Source: Myxococcales bacterium (GTDB lineage: Bacteria > Myxococcota_A > Polyangia > Polyangiales > Polyangiaceae). From it: a stretch of DNA of 64,000 nucleotides. The stretch lies in contig JANYHK010000074.1 of assembly GCA_025359105.1 (NCBI GenBank), positions 1 to 64,000 on the forward strand, in the 5' to 3' direction. Below are positions 20,562 through 29,806 of this stretch, one piece after another. Position 1 is the stretch's first letter. The number at the start of each line of letters is the position of its first letter. A program made the translations under genes and the position numbers. The notes below the pieces were generated by a model. That model worked only from the letters and a program-made list of their open reading frames with translations. It had not been told where the DNA came from and did no database searches.

Positions 20562-22001
20562 ATGACGAAGCATCGGACGGGGGTCTCCTCCTCGTACACA
20601 GGGGCCGAGGACAAGCCCCGTGAAGCGTCGATGGGCAGCCCCCAGGCCCCATCGAAGCCTGGCCTCGTCCTCCTCTACGCACCCAACTTCGAGAATTTCC
20701 AGACGGCCTACGTCTTCGCCGCGCCTGAGCTGATCATCGGCCGCGAACCGACCAACCCCGTCTGCGTGCCCGAGCAGGCCGTGAGCCGTCAGCACGCGCG
20801 CATCGCCTACACGCAAGGGCGCTGGGTCCTGACCGATCTGGGGAGCCGCAACGGCACGATGGTCGACGGGCAGTTCGTGACCGAGATCGATCTCGTACAC
20901 GGGCACGAGATCCGGATCGGCGACGCGATCTTCAAATTCATCGAGACCGGAGCGGAGCGCTACGTCCCGTACCGCATCGACGGCTTCGTGGCGGGGGCCC
21001 GGAGATCGCGCGCCCTCGAGGAGCTCGTTGGCGGCGCGAACATGGACGCGATCGCCGCGGATCTCGAGCGCATCTCCCCGACGGAGCTGTCGTGCGTCAT
21101 CCTCGGCGAGACGGGCACCGGCAAGGAGATCGCCGCCAAGGGGCTTCACCGCGTGTCGGGCAGGCGCGGCTCGTTCCAAGCGATCAACTGCGCCGCCATC
21201 CCGCCGAACCTGCTCGAGAGCGAGCTGTTCGGCTTCCGCCGCGGCGCCTTCAGCGGCGCCGACCGCGACAAGCCGGGACTCATCAAGCTCGCCGACGGCG
21301 GATCGCTCTTCCTCGACGAGATCGGCGACATGCCGCTCGAGGCCCAAGCGAAGCTCCTGCGCGTGCTGCAGGCGCGCGAGGTCTTCCCGCTCGGCGCGAC
21401 GACGCCGGAGAAGGTCGACATCCGCGTCATCTGCGCGACGCACCGCGACCTCCACCAGTACGTAAAGGAAGGGAAGTTCCGCGGCGATCTCTTCGCGCGC
21501 CTCAACGAGCACGTCGTGCGCCTGCCGCCGCTCCGAGAGCGCAAGGAGGACATCTACCAGCTCGCGCGCTCGTTCTGCGTACGCTACGGGAGCCCCCAGC
21601 TCGGCTTCACGTTCTCGTTCCTCGTCGCGCTCCTGCACTACGACTGGCCGTACAACGTGCGAGAGCTCGAGAGCTGCATCAAGCGGGGCGTGGCGCTGAC
21701 CGAGAATGCGCCGCTCGACACCCAGCAGCTGCCGGACGCCATCGCCGAGCACATGAAGACCTATGGGCAGAGGAGCCGCGTGTCGGGGCCCAGCATGCTC
21801 CCGCCCGAGCCCATGGCCTTCGCCGCTCCCCTCCCGGCGCCGCGGCGCCCGGCGCCCAACGAGACCGAGCTACGCGAGATGCTCGTGCGGCATCGTGGGA
21901 ACGTGGCGGCGGTGGGGCGCGAGCTGGGGAAGGAGCGGATGCAGGTGCATCGGTGGTTGAAGAAGTACGGAATCAACCTCGAGGATTACCGGCAGGGGTA
22001 G
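20562..22001 (+). CDS. FHA-domain sigma-54-dependent transcriptional activator
   Basis: A 479-residue enhancer-binding protein. An N-terminal FHA domain (about 35-130) has the phosphothreonine-binding residues Gly60-Arg61, Ser75, His78 and Asn97 (GRE, SRQH, SRNGT). The AAA+ domain has Walker A GETGTGKE (182-189), the sigma54-contact loop GAFSGAD (228-234; Ser in place of the usual Thr of GAFTGA), Walker [10 protein letters not shown] and an arginine finger in [11 protein letters not shown]-terminal Fis-type helix-turn-helix ([19 protein letters not shown]) binds DNA. It likely responds to a phosphorylated Ser/Thr partner, as is usual in myxobacteria. The ATG at 20631 (residue 24) is an alternative start just before the FHA domain. 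Confidence 0.95.
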   Translation: MTKHRTGVSSSYTGAEDKPREASMGSPQAPSKPGLVLLYAPNFENFQTAYVFAAPELIIGREPTNPVCVPEQAVSRQHARIAYTQGRWVLTDLGSRNGTMVDGQFVTEIDLVHGHEIRIGDAIFKFIETGAERYVPYRIDGFVAGARRSRALEELVGGANMDAIAADLERISPTELSCVILGETGTGKEIAAKGLHRVSGRRGSFQAINCAAIPPNLLESELFGFRRGAFSGADRDKPGLIKLADGGSLFLDEIGDMPLEAQAKLLRVLQAREVFPLGATTPEKVDIRVICATHRDLHQYVKEGKFRGDLFARLNEHVVRLPPLRERKEDIYQLARSFCVRYGSPQLGFTFSFLVALLHYDWPYNVRELESCIKRGVALTENAPLDTQQLPDAIAEHMKTYGQRSRVSGPSMLPPEPMAFAAPLPAPRRPAPNETELREMLVRHRGNVAAVGRELGKERMQVHRWLKKYGINLEDYRQG

Positions 22002-22013
22002 AGCGAACGTCGG

Positions 22014-24095
22014 TCACTTCCGGAAGAGGCCGAAGAGCTTGCCGAGCACCCGGCCGAGCTTCGACGACGGCAGCTGCCACGTTGGCTCCATCTGAGGCCC
22101 GTCGTACTTGCCGAGCTCCCTCAGGATCTCTTCGACCGGCTTGGTGCGATCCAGCCGCAGCGGGAGCGCGCGACCCGTGCGCGCGTTTCGCGCTTCGATG
22201 GCCATCACGCAGTGGTCGTCGAAGCTGATCCGAACCGTGACCCGCCCCTTCTCCCACAGCGACGTGTCCTCGACGACGGCCGAGCAGAGGTACTCGTTGC
22301 GGCTCGCGTCCGACGATTCGCCCTGAAAGATCGGCAGGCTGACGCTACCGAGGATGTCGGCGTCGAGGGTGACGACGCGTTCGGCGGGGAGCCGGCTGTT
22401 CTTCTCGACGATGGGCACGAAGCGCAGCCCGGCCGCGCCGTACCCGACGCTCATGGGCAGGATGTCGAGGAGCGTCGGACCGGCGCCCGAGCCGATCTCG
22501 GCGGCGAGGAGCGCGGCGCCGAGCGCGACCGCTTCGTCGGGGTTGATCCGTTTGCTGGGGCGCCGTTTGAAGAGATCGCCCACCGCTTTCTGGACCGCCG
22601 GGATGCGCGTCGTTCCGCCGACGAGGAGCACGTCGTCCACGTCGGTCTCGGGCGACAGGCCGATCCCCTGCATCACCTCCCGGGCGATCGTCAGGGTTCG
22701 GTCGATGAGCGGCCGCGTCATCTGATCGAACTGCTGGCGCGTCACCTCCACCGAGAGCGCGCGGCGCGGCTCGCGTGTGAACTCGGGGAGCTCGACCACG
22801 TATTCCGTCTGGACCGACAGCGCGCGCTTGGCGAGCTCCGCCCCCGCGCGGAGCCTGGCGATCTGCTGCGGATCGGGATCGACGTCGAGGCCGGCCTCCC
22901 GCTGGAACTCCGCGAGGATGTGGGACGCGAGCAGATCGTCGAAGTCCGCGCCGCCGACGAAGTTGTCGCCTCCCGTCGCCAGGACCTCGAGCTCGTCCTC
23001 GCCCAGGTTCACGATCGAAAAATCGAACGTCCCGCCGCCGAAGTCCCACACCGCCACCCGGGTCTTCTTTCCCTTCTGCTTGTGGCCGTACGCCACTGCA
23101 GCCGCCGTCGGCTCGTTCACGATGCGGTGCACGGTCAGGTTGGCGTCCTTCGCCGCGCGCCGGACGGCCTCGCGCTGCACCTCCGAGAAGTAGGCGGGTA
23201 CGGTGATGACGGCCGCCTCCACCTTCGTCTTGAGGAACGCCTCGGCGGTGTCCCGGACCTCCTCGAGCACACGCGCCGCGATCGCGTCCATGCTGATGAC
23301 GCGATCGTCGATCCGCACGCCGAAGCGTTGTCCCTCGGCCTTGGCCAGCGGGTACGCGAAATGCTTCTGCAGCTCGGCGGCCACCTCGTCACGGTAGGTG
23401 CGTCCGACCAGGCGTTTGGAGCCGTAGACGGTGCGAAGGGGGTAGAGGATCTGACGATCGGCCGCGCGCTGGCCCACGTGCCACTTGCCGTCCGGATCGA
23501 AGGTAATCATCGACGGGATCGTGTTGGTCCCCGTTCGGCCCGGGATGATCTGAGGCCGCCCGTCGACGACGTAAGACGCGCAGGTGTTCGTGGTGCCCAG
23601 ATCGATTCCGATGATGAGCTTCGCGGTGACCGCGTTGAGCGGCTCGATCTGCGGCTCCGCTTCGTCCTCCTCGGGCGCCGGGAGCGCTTCGGCCGCGGCG
23701 CGCGCGGCGAGGATGTGCTCCCCGGGGAGCGGCGGCGGCCCACCCACCTTGCCGGGGAGCGGCGGCGGCCTCGCCGGGTCGGAGGCCTTGAGCGACGCCA
23801 CGACGGACGCATCGATCCCCACGGCGAGAAACTGGATCCCCATCCTGCCCGCGATGGCGTCCACGCGGACGACGAGCGCGAGCCCCGCGGCGATCTTGTC
23901 CCCGGTGTCGTCGAGCAGATCGAAGCGGATCTCGTCGCCCGTCCTGGCGACCGCCTCGGTCATCACGAGGGCCCCGGTGTCGCTCACGTCGCGCAGGCGA
24001 TCTGTCTGCGTGTCCCCCTTGCCGGCGACGTACCATTGAATTCGTACGAACGAGGCGAGACGCGGGTGACTCCGGCGATCAGTGCTTCGGGGCAA
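22014..24095 (-). CDS. PilZ-Hsp70 fusion protein
   Basis: A 693-residue protein. Residues 1-100 form a PilZ domain that keeps both c-di-GMP contacts, RSHPR (8-12, the RxxxR motif) and DVSDTG (36-41, the DxSxxG motif), followed by GRMGIQF. A Pro-rich linker containing two copies of PPPLPG (about 110-125) leads to an Hsp70/DnaK ATPase domain from residue 159: IDLGTTNT (164-171), VPAYF, NEPTAAAVAYG, WDFGGGTFD and LVGGTTRIP. The substrate-binding part is shorter than in DnaK and appears to lack a full helical lid. This suggests a chaperone-like ATPase controlled by c-di-GMP. It is convergent with the activator gene (12-base gap). Confidence 0.9.
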   Translation of the reverse strand: MPRSTDRRSHPRLASFVRIQWYVAGKGDTQTDRLRDVSDTGALVMTEAVARTGDEIRFDLLDDTGDKIAAGLALVVRVDAIAGRMGIQFLAVGIDASVVASLKASDPARPPPLPGKVGGPPPLPGEHILAARAAAEALPAPEEDEAEPQIEPLNAVTAKLIIGIDLGTTNTCASYVVDGRPQIIPGRTGTNTIPSMITFDPDGKWHVGQRAADRQILYPLRTVYGSKRLVGRTYRDEVAAELQKHFAYPLAKAEGQRFGVRIDDRVISMDAIAARVLEEVRDTAEAFLKTKVEAAVITVPAYFSEVQREAVRRAAKDANLTVHRIVNEPTAAAVAYGHKQKGKKTRVAVWDFGGGTFDFSIVNLGEDELEVLATGGDNFVGGADFDDLLASHILAEFQREAGLDVDPDPQQIARLRAGAELAKRALSVQTEYVVELPEFTREPRRALSVEVTRQQFDQMTRPLIDRTLTIAREVMQGIGLSPETDVDDVLLVGGTTRIPAVQKAVGDLFKRRPSKRINPDEAVALGAALLAAEIGSGAGPTLLDILPMSVGYGAAGLRFVPIVEKNSRLPAERVVTLDADILGSVSLPIFQGESSDASRNEYLCSAVVEDTSLWEKGRVTVRISFDDHCVMAIEARNARTGRALPLRLDRTKPVEEILRELGKYDGPQMEPTWQLPSSKLGRVLGKLFGLFRK

Positions 24096-24191
24096 TGGGG
24101 GTACCTCCGTGCGACTCGGAACGAGAAGCGGGCGCTCGACCCAAAGTATCAGATCATGGAAGAGCCGGCGCCGCCAGGAGCTCCCGAGGCG

Positions 24192-24836
24192 TTACGGGCC
24201 CGCCTCGCCCACGCCGGCGATCCGGTAGCGCCCATTCTCGCGCCTGAGCAGCAGCACGAGGAGATCAGGGAAGAGCTGCTCGGACCCGACGCGCGCGCTC
24301 ACGATGGGAACGCGCGCGAGAACGTCCCCGGGGTGCATCTCCGGCGGACGCGACGGGGCGCCGGGCGCGCCGAGATCGGCGAACTCCAGGCGCTCGATGC
24401 GATCGATACGCGCCACTTGCACCCCGGCGAGCTTCTTGTAGTCGAGGTTCTGCATGCGGGTCCGCCACGCCTCACGCAGCTGCACGCGCGTCTGGTGCGC
24501 CGCGTCGAGCGAGACCGCGTCGGGCGTGAGGAGCTGCTCCAGCGTGTCGATGCTCTCGCTGGTCCAAGCGCGCAGGTACTGCGTGACGAGCGACTGGACC
24601 GCTTCGTCGGGCAGCGGCTCACGCAGCGCGACGACGCCGCGCGCCTCGGCGCGATCGGCCGCGACCGGGATCGGCGCGGGCGGCTCGATGAGGACGCCGT
24701 CGGGGTGGCGCTGCGCAGGGGGCACGTCGACTGGCGCTTGCACCAACGGTGCAGGCGCGGGGCAGCCGACGAGGCCGCCGAGCGCGGCAACGAGCGCCAC
24801 CCGTCTAGATGGCTTCGATTTGCGGATCGGTCCCAC
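24192..24836 (-). CDS. Putative lipoprotein, NTF2-like
   Basis: A 214-residue protein with a GTG start. The lipobox ends at Cys25 (GLVGC). After a Pro-rich spacer, residues about 80-214 look like an NTF2/SnoaL-type alpha+beta cone (LVTQYLRAWTSESIDTLEQLL, then VQLREAWRTRM). Its 5' end overlaps the amidotransferase-like gene by 32 bases on the same strand, so the two are co-transcribed. A shorter GTG start at 24800 would remove the basic part of the signal peptide and is less likely. Function unknown. Confidence 0.8.
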   Translation of the reverse strand: MGPIRKSKPSRRVALVAALGGLVGCPAPAPLVQAPVDVPPAQRHPDGVLIEPPAPIPVAADRAEARGVVALREPLPDEAVQSLVTQYLRAWTSESIDTLEQLLTPDAVSLDAAHQTRVQLREAWRTRMQNLDYKKLAGVQVARIDRIERLEFADLGAPGAPSRPPEMHPGDVLARVPIVSARVGSEQLFPDLLVLLLRRENGRYRIAGVGEAGP

Positions 24837-25665
24837 GTGCCAGCGTCACGATCGCACGATCGCCCACGTTCTTCCACCGCGACGGCTGCTGTTCCACGCG
24901 GATCGAGCCGCTGGGCGATTCGGTGTCGAAGTCGCTGGCGACGAGGACGAAATGCATCTGCGACAGCTCCGGCGTCTTGCGTCGGAGGGCCACGTCCTCG
25001 CCGATGATCTGCTCGGCGTCGCCCTTTCCGCTGAAGAGCCGGTACCCCATGGGCCGCCCGCGGTGCAGCCCGATGATGGTGTCGCCGTTCGTCACGAGGA
25101 TGTTCACCGCGCTCGGCTCACCGCCGACCTCGGCGCTCATCCCATCGACCACGGAGAGCGAAGAGCGCAAGGCTTCGCAGATGACCGGTGGCTCGACGGT
25201 GATGTCGTTCAAGCGACCGGCGTCGTGCAAGAACGACAGGAACACGTGGAAGAAGATCTCGCTGTCGGTCTCGCCGCGGATGCCGCCGCGCAAGAATTCG
25301 GGGACGCTCAGCACCAGGCGCTCGCGCACGGCGTCGAACTGCGACACCGTGCCGGTCTGCGCGAAGAGCCACTGCCGGTAACGGAAGGGGTGGGTGTTCT
25401 CGGTGCGCAGCGTGCCGACCGTGGCAGCGCGCACGTGACCGATGAGCACATCGGCGCGCACGTCGGTCGCGATCTTCGCCACGTCGATCTCGTCACCGTC
25501 GATTGGACGGCGGCGCATGAGAACCTCGCCGCCCTGGTAGAAGCCGACGCCCCAGCCGAGCTGAGCGCCCGGGCGCCCCCGAACACGGAGCGACTCCGCC
25601 TCGGATGCGAGCACGCGACCCGCGAGGTCAGCCCGGTTGCCAATCAGCCCGAATAGACGTGCCAT
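24805..25665 (-). CDS. Class II glutamine amidotransferase-like protein lacking the Cys nucleophile
   Basis: A 286-residue protein with the class II amidotransferase (Ntn hydrolase, YafJ-like) layout: MxRLFGLIG at the N-terminus, GWGVGFY, IGHVRAATVG, ENTHPFRYRQWLFAQTG and GETDSEIFF. In active enzymes residue 2 is a Cys that becomes the N-terminal nucleophile. Here the codon after ATG is GCA, giving Ala2. The start is well supported: GAAGGA lies just upstream, and the family fold begins exactly here. The remaining pocket residues (R, N, D of the motifs above) are kept. The protein may bind glutamine or another amide without hydrolysing it, or it may use another nucleophile. Confidence 0.85.
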   Translation of the reverse strand: MARLFGLIGNRADLAGRVLASEAESLRVRGRPGAQLGWGVGFYQGGEVLMRRRPIDGDEIDVAKIATDVRADVLIGHVRAATVGTLRTENTHPFRYRQWLFAQTGTVSQFDAVRERLVLSVPEFLRGGIRGETDSEIFFHVFLSFLHDAGRLNDITVEPPVICEALRSSLSVVDGMSAEVGGEPSAVNILVTNGDTIIGLHRGRPMGYRLFSGKGDAEQIIGEDVALRRKTPELSQMHFVLVASDFDTESPSGSIRVEQQPSRWKNVGDRAIVTLARGTDPQIEAI

Positions 25666-26241
25666 CTGTGGTCCTTCTCGCTCTCCTGGAGAGTACGTAC
25701 GCGGAGTGGCCCCGAGCTACTTTTGCGCGAAGGTTGCTCGTACCTTCTCGCATGTGCGTCGCAGGCGAGGATCGCCCGCGAGAGACCTGCTGCACTGTTC
25801 ATACCGTAAGGCTGCGCGCGGCAGGTTCAAGTGCGGTGGGTTCAAGGGCGGCGACGGCGCGCGGCCGCCCGCGACACGATTCTGACGGCTCGATGACGAA
25901 CGCGGCGCTCCATGGAGTCCGCGAACGCGCGGACGAGCCAAGGTGCGGCAGCGGCGAGTACGAGTGCGACGGCCCACCACGGAAGGACGTGCCGGATCGA
26001 ATCGAGCATTGGTTAATATTTGCCACATCGTTCGCGCATGCGCGAGCGGAGGCGAACGAATGATGCAGCACGTCGCAAATAACGCATGCGTCGCCACCGA
26101 ACGAACTCATGCGCCAGCCCCTTGACGCTCGATCGCCTCGGTTTGCTCGACGTGCGCGAAGGTGCGACGCGCACCACCCGTGACAGGGCGATCAGAGTGA
26201 GCGCGCGCACACCGCGAACGCGGCGCGGCGACTCGACCTCG
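25666..26241. other. 576-base region without a supported gene
   Basis: Longest non-coding stretch of the window. Open frames here have poor codon bias and no recognisable domain. It includes an AT-richer patch (GGTTAATATTTGCC near 26010-26025) and the inverted repeats listed separately. It lies between two genes pointing the same way (minus strand), so it could carry the promoter and leader of the amidotransferase-like gene, a terminator for the SPOR gene, or a small RNA. Confidence 0.6.
26028..26059. repeat. Inverted repeat with nested perfect palindrome
   Basis: Arms TCGTTCGC (26028-26035) and GCGAACGA (26052-26059) are perfectly complementary around a 16-base loop. Overlapping the first arm is a perfect 14-base palindrome, TCGCGCATGCGCGA (26032-26045). 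The two structures are mutually exclusive. This could be a protein-binding site or a folded RNA; there is no T-run. Confidence 0.4.
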
Positions 26242-27096
26242 TCAGTGCTCTTGCGTCTGGCCCTGCGGGAGGACGATGAACGGCACGACGTGCTCGCGCG
26301 TCTCGAACGACGAGCGGTACGCGGCCGCGGCTTGCTTCGAAGTGAACGGCCCGACGCGCACGCGGTACCAGGTGCCGCGACCGGCGACGTGCGCTTCGAC
26401 GACGTACGCCTTGTGGCTGCGCGCGCGGAGCTGATCGGCGAACTGGTTCGCCTCGGCCTGCGTGCGGAACGAGCTCACCTGCAGCTGGTAGCCGCCCTCG
26501 TGACCCGACGGCACGGACGGCGCGGCGGCGGTGGTGATCTGGCCTTGATCGGTCGCCGCGCGCGTGAGCGTGTCGCGCGGACGCGTCACGATCGGCGACG
26601 CTTCCAGGACGTTCTGCGCCGGAAGCGGCACGACGGGGAGCCGATCGGTGGGCGGCGGCGGCATGATCACTTGCGTGAGCGACACGGTGTCGGGCGTCGA
26701 CGGCGGCATGGCCGCGGCGACGCTCGGCGCGATCTGCGGAGCGGCGCCGGGCGCCACGGGCGTCGGCTTCTGGCCGCCCTTGACCGCGGCGAGGGCGGTC
26801 GTGGGCGACTGGTCGTCGCTCAGCATCGCCGGAAACGTCACGTCCTTCGGCTGCAGATCGGTCGCCTTCGCGGCAGCGCCAGCGACGGCTCCCTTGTGTG
26901 CAGCGACGAGATCGCCGAGCGGGTCGACCTTGGCCGTTTGCGGCGCCGCGGAGCGCCCCTTCAACGCGAGCGCTCCGAACGTCACGCACGCGCCGCAGAG
27001 CACCACGAGCGCCACGCTCACGATGCGCGGGGTGCGCGGCTGTTCGTCGTTTTCCTGGATCTGCTCGAGGTTCCGGACTGCGCCTTGGTCCATCAT
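26242..27096 (-). CDS. SPOR-domain membrane protein
   Basis: A 284-residue protein. A short cytoplasmic N-terminus is followed by one membrane helix (about residues 20-42, VSVALVVLCGACVTFGALAL). A long Pro/Ala-rich periplasmic spacer leads to a C-terminal SPOR domain (about 205-280: YQLQVSSFRTQAEANQFADQL, then TWYRVRVGPF). SPOR domains bind peptidoglycan stripped of stem peptides, as found at division septa, so a role in division or cell-wall turnover is likely. The ATG at 27096 is chosen because AGGAG lies 7 bases upstream. The gene begins 10 bases after the pabB stop, so the two probably share a transcript. Confidence 0.92.
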   Translation of the reverse strand: MMDQGAVRNLEQIQENDEQPRTPRIVSVALVVLCGACVTFGALALKGRSAAPQTAKVDPLGDLVAAHKGAVAGAAAKATDLQPKDVTFPAMLSDDQSPTTALAAVKGGQKPTPVAPGAAPQIAPSVAAAMPPSTPDTVSLTQVIMPPPPTDRLPVVPLPAQNVLEASPIVTRPRDTLTRAATDQGQITTAAAPSVPSGHEGGYQLQVSSFRTQAEANQFADQLRARSHKAYVVEAHVAGRGTWYRVRVGPFTSKQAAAAYRSSFETREHVVPFIVLPQGQTQEH

Positions 27097-27106
27097 CCAC
27101 TGGCTC

Positions 27107-28450
27107 CTACCCACCGAGCGCTACGCCTACCTCCCCTCCTCGGCCAAGTTTCGGTGCGCTTTTCAAGAGCCCGTCGAGCTGCGTCGCCTTCCAGCGCGTC
27201 TCCTCCAGCTCGCGCCAGGGATCGCTTCCTTCGACGATGCCGCCGCCGGTGCAGTAGCGCGCTGCGCCATCCGCCGAAACCTCGAGCGTGCGGATCGCCA
27301 TCGCGAGGACGAGGGCGCCGTCGCGGCCGACGTAGCCATAGGTTCCGGTGTAGAGACCACGACGGAAAGGCTCCAAACTCGCGATGATTTCCATCGCGCG
27401 GATCTTCGGAGCGCCGGTGACGCTGCCGCACGGGAGCATCGCGCGCGCGATCGTGTCGAGCGAGGCTCCCGGCGCGCGGCGGGCGACGATCTCCGCGACG
27501 CGGCTCCACACCGTCGCGCCCGCCCGGACGCGCGGCGCGCCGAGGAGCCGCACCGACCCCACGGCGGCGACCTTGCCGAGATCGTTGCGATGCAGGTCGA
27601 TCGCCATCGTGAGCTCGGCGCGCTCCTTGGCGTCTAGCTCGAGCTCCCGCTCGAGCGTTCCATCGGTCGCCTCGTCGATCCCACGGGGCCGCGTGCCCTT
27701 GATGGGGCTCGTGCGCAGGCGATCGCCGCGCACCTCGAGCGCGAGCTCGGGGCTCGTTCCACAGACGGAGAGATCGCCGAAATCCGCGAAGAAGCCGTAG
27801 GGTGCCGGCGCACCTTTGAACAGCGCGGTGAAGAGGTCCAGCGGTCGCCCCGCGGCGCGCATCCCGACACAGCGGGCGAGGTTCACCTGGTAGACGTCCC
27901 CCTCGCCGATGAGGCGCAGGATCTCGCGCACGCGCGCGACGTGCGCGAGCGCGAGCTCAGGCGACTCGCTCGGCGCGTCGACGCGCAGCTCCACCGCACC
28001 GCCGCGCACGGCGGGGCGCGCGAGGAGGCGGGTCAGGCGTTCGGCGGCGGCGTCACCGTCCGCCTCGATGGCGACGGTGCCCGTCCAGGTGTCCACCCGC
28101 GCGATCGCCTCGTAGCGACGCCAGCGCGGCGTGGTCATCGGCGGAGCCGGACGCGTCTCGGCCGGCCGCCAGCCTGCGCGCTCGAGCCCGCGGCCCGCCT
28201 CGTAGGGGATCGCGCCGAGCCATCTGGGCGCCGCCGGCAGCCCAGCCCAGCCGTGCTGGACGCGCCCTGCGTCCGGCACCCACGCGTCACTCTCCTCGAC
28301 CGGATCGCACGCGACGAACCCGAAGCGCGCGTCGCCGTCGCGCAGCGCGCCGCGCCGATCGCTCACCAGGACGGCGAGCCCGGGGCGGTCCGCAACACGC
28401 TGCGCGAGCGCGAGCACGTCGGGTTCTGCCGAGATCTCTCGAACGGTCAC
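27107..28450 (-). CDS. pabB: Aminodeoxychorismate synthase component I
   Basis: A 447-residue chorismate-binding enzyme that aminates chorismate to 4-amino-4-deoxychorismate for folate. The C-terminal catalytic domain has GDVYQVNL, PIKGTRPRG (Lys251), DLHRNDLG, GSVTGAPKIRAMEII and YCTGGGIV. Lys in PIKGT is the hallmark of PabB; anthranilate synthases have Ala or Gly at this place. That supports folate rather than tryptophan synthesis. The GTG start at 28450 lies 45 bases from the divergent GTG of the next gene. No pabA or pabC partner is visible nearby. Confidence 0.92.
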   Translation of the reverse strand: MTVREISAEPDVLALAQRVADRPGLAVLVSDRRGALRDGDARFGFVACDPVEESDAWVPDAGRVQHGWAGLPAAPRWLGAIPYEAGRGLERAGWRPAETRPAPPMTTPRWRRYEAIARVDTWTGTVAIEADGDAAAERLTRLLARPAVRGGAVELRVDAPSESPELALAHVARVREILRLIGEGDVYQVNLARCVGMRAAGRPLDLFTALFKGAPAPYGFFADFGDLSVCGTSPELALEVRGDRLRTSPIKGTRPRGIDEATDGTLERELELDAKERAELTMAIDLHRNDLGKVAAVGSVRLLGAPRVRAGATVWSRVAEIVARRAPGASLDTIARAMLPCGSVTGAPKIRAMEIIASLEPFRRGLYTGTYGYVGRDGALVLAMAIRTLEVSADGAARYCTGGGIVEGSDPWRELEETRWKATQLDGLLKSAPKLGRGGEVGVALGG

Positions 28451-28495
28451 GCGGGTTTCCTACACCTGGCCGCCGGCGTTTGCTACACCCGGGGC

Positions 28496-29806
28496 GTGCG
28501 TCTCCTCCCCGGCTCGATGGTCCTCGCCACCCTCGTCGGCGCGGCGTGCTCGAGCACCCAGGACGCCACGATCGCGATCACGCTGGGCGGCGAGGCCGAC
28601 GCGCTCACCCGCGCCCCGGCCCCGGTCAGCCTCGTCGTCGACGCGCTCGGTCTCGACGGCGGCCCGACGACGCTCGCGACCGTGGCTCTCCCCGCGACGG
28701 GCGGCGACCTCGGCAAGATCTCGGCGGACCTGAACGGGAGCGTCCGGATCACCGGCAAGGACGGCGCCGGCACGCCTCGCGTCTGGGGAGCGACTCTCCC
28801 GGTCTCCTTCGCCTCGCTCGCTGGCGGCACGCTGCAGGTCTTCGTGCAGCGGACCGGCGAGATGGCGCGCATGCCCGGCGCGCTGCCGGATGCGCGCGAG
28901 GCGCCGCAGCTCGGCGTCGCGTCGGGCCAGTACCTGATGATCACCGGCGGCACCGACGCCGCGCAGGCCCGGAGCACCGTCCTCTACGATCTCCTCGGGT
29001 ACAAGGCGATCGGCGCGTCCCCGGCGTTCACCCGCACCCCCACGTCGTTCGCCGTCGCGTCCACGTACGCCGTCGCCATCGACGACGGCGGGGCGAGCTA
29101 CCTGAACCTCGCCGACGACTCCACGGGGACCCTCACCGCCCCCGCCGGCTCGTCGTTCTCCGACGTGGTGGGTGGCGCCACGGTGATGGGCCCCGACGGC
29201 ACGGCGTACATCGTCGGCCCGACGCGCGCGACCACGGCGTCGGCGAAGATCTTGAGCCTGAACGTGAGCGGGTCCCTCGGCTTCCTCGGGCTCGCCGCCG
29301 CCCGCACGGCCGCAGGGGCTGCCTACGTCGCGGGACGCGGGCTCGTCGTGTTCGGCGGCGACGCGAAGGCGCCGGCGATCGAGATCTTCGCGCCCGGCGC
29401 GTCGACGAGTACCGTCACGTCCCTCCCGCCGCGCGACGTGCGCGGCGCCGCGGGGGCCGCGCTCGACGCAGACCACGTGCTCTTCGCGTGGGCAAGCGGC
29501 ACCAGCGGCTGGTTCCTCGCGGTCGATCTCGCCCATCCCGATCCCGCGGCCGCCCCGGTGGCGGCAACCCTCCCCTGCGCCGCCAAGCACCTCGACGTGC
29601 TCGCCCTCGACGCGAAGACCGCGCTCGTCGTCGCCGAGGACGGCCCGAGCTGCGCGTTCACGTGGGACGGCGCGACGGTGAAGGAGATCCCGCTGCGAAT
29701 TCCGCGGCGCGGCGCGCGCGCGATCCGCCTCCCGACCGGGGCGGTGGCGATTGTCGGCGGAAACGCGACGGTCGAGCAGTTCTACTTGATGGGCGGCGGC
29801 ACGTAG
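28496..29806 (+). CDS. Putative lipoprotein, possible beta-propeller
   Basis: A 436-residue protein starting at GTG 28496. The lipobox ends at Cys18 (VGAAC). The mature part has repeated short beta segments ending in G-G-D or G-G-N turns (YLMITGGTDAA, LVVFGGDAK, AIVGGNATV), spaced as in kelch or other beta-propellers. No catalytic motif was seen. The frame is open far upstream, antisense to pabB, but the lipoprotein signal fixes the start. The last 25 bases overlap the convergent IgGFc-type gene. Confidence 0.8.
   Translation: MRLLPGSMVLATLVGAACSSTQDATIAITLGGEADALTRAPAPVSLVVDALGLDGGPTTLATVALPATGGDLGKISADLNGSVRITGKDGAGTPRVWGATLPVSFASLAGGTLQVFVQRTGEMARMPGALPDAREAPQLGVASGQYLMITGGTDAAQARSTVLYDLLGYKAIGASPAFTRTPTSFAVASTYAVAIDDGGASYLNLADDSTGTLTAPAGSSFSDVVGGATVMGPDGTAYIVGPTRATTASAKILSLNVSGSLGFLGLAAARTAAGAAYVAGRGLVVFGGDAKAPAIEIFAPGASTSTVTSLPPRDVRGAAGAALDADHVLFAWASGTSGWFLAVDLAHPDPAAAPVAATLPCAAKHLDVLALDAKTALVVAEDGPSCAFTWDGATVKEIPLRIPRRGARAIRLPTGAVAIVGGNATVEQFYLMGGGT

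Noticed and set aside
19368-21752. A 794-codon minus-strand protein
   Set aside because: Only its last 143 codons (from 19799) look real, as a lipoprotein. The upstream part is antisense to coaE and the activator gene.
22212-25007. Long plus-strand open frame opposite the Hsp70 and amidotransferase genes
   Set aside because: It is a shadow of the real minus-strand genes; composition is Arg/Val/Asp-rich and no family motif appears.
25799-26110. 103-codon minus-strand open frame in the non-coding gap
   Set aside because: No ribosome site, uneven codon use and no recognisable domain.
26192-27100. Alternative minus-strand frame over the SPOR gene
   Set aside because: Arg-rich shadow; the frame ending at 26242 has a membrane helix, a SPOR domain and a good ribosome site.
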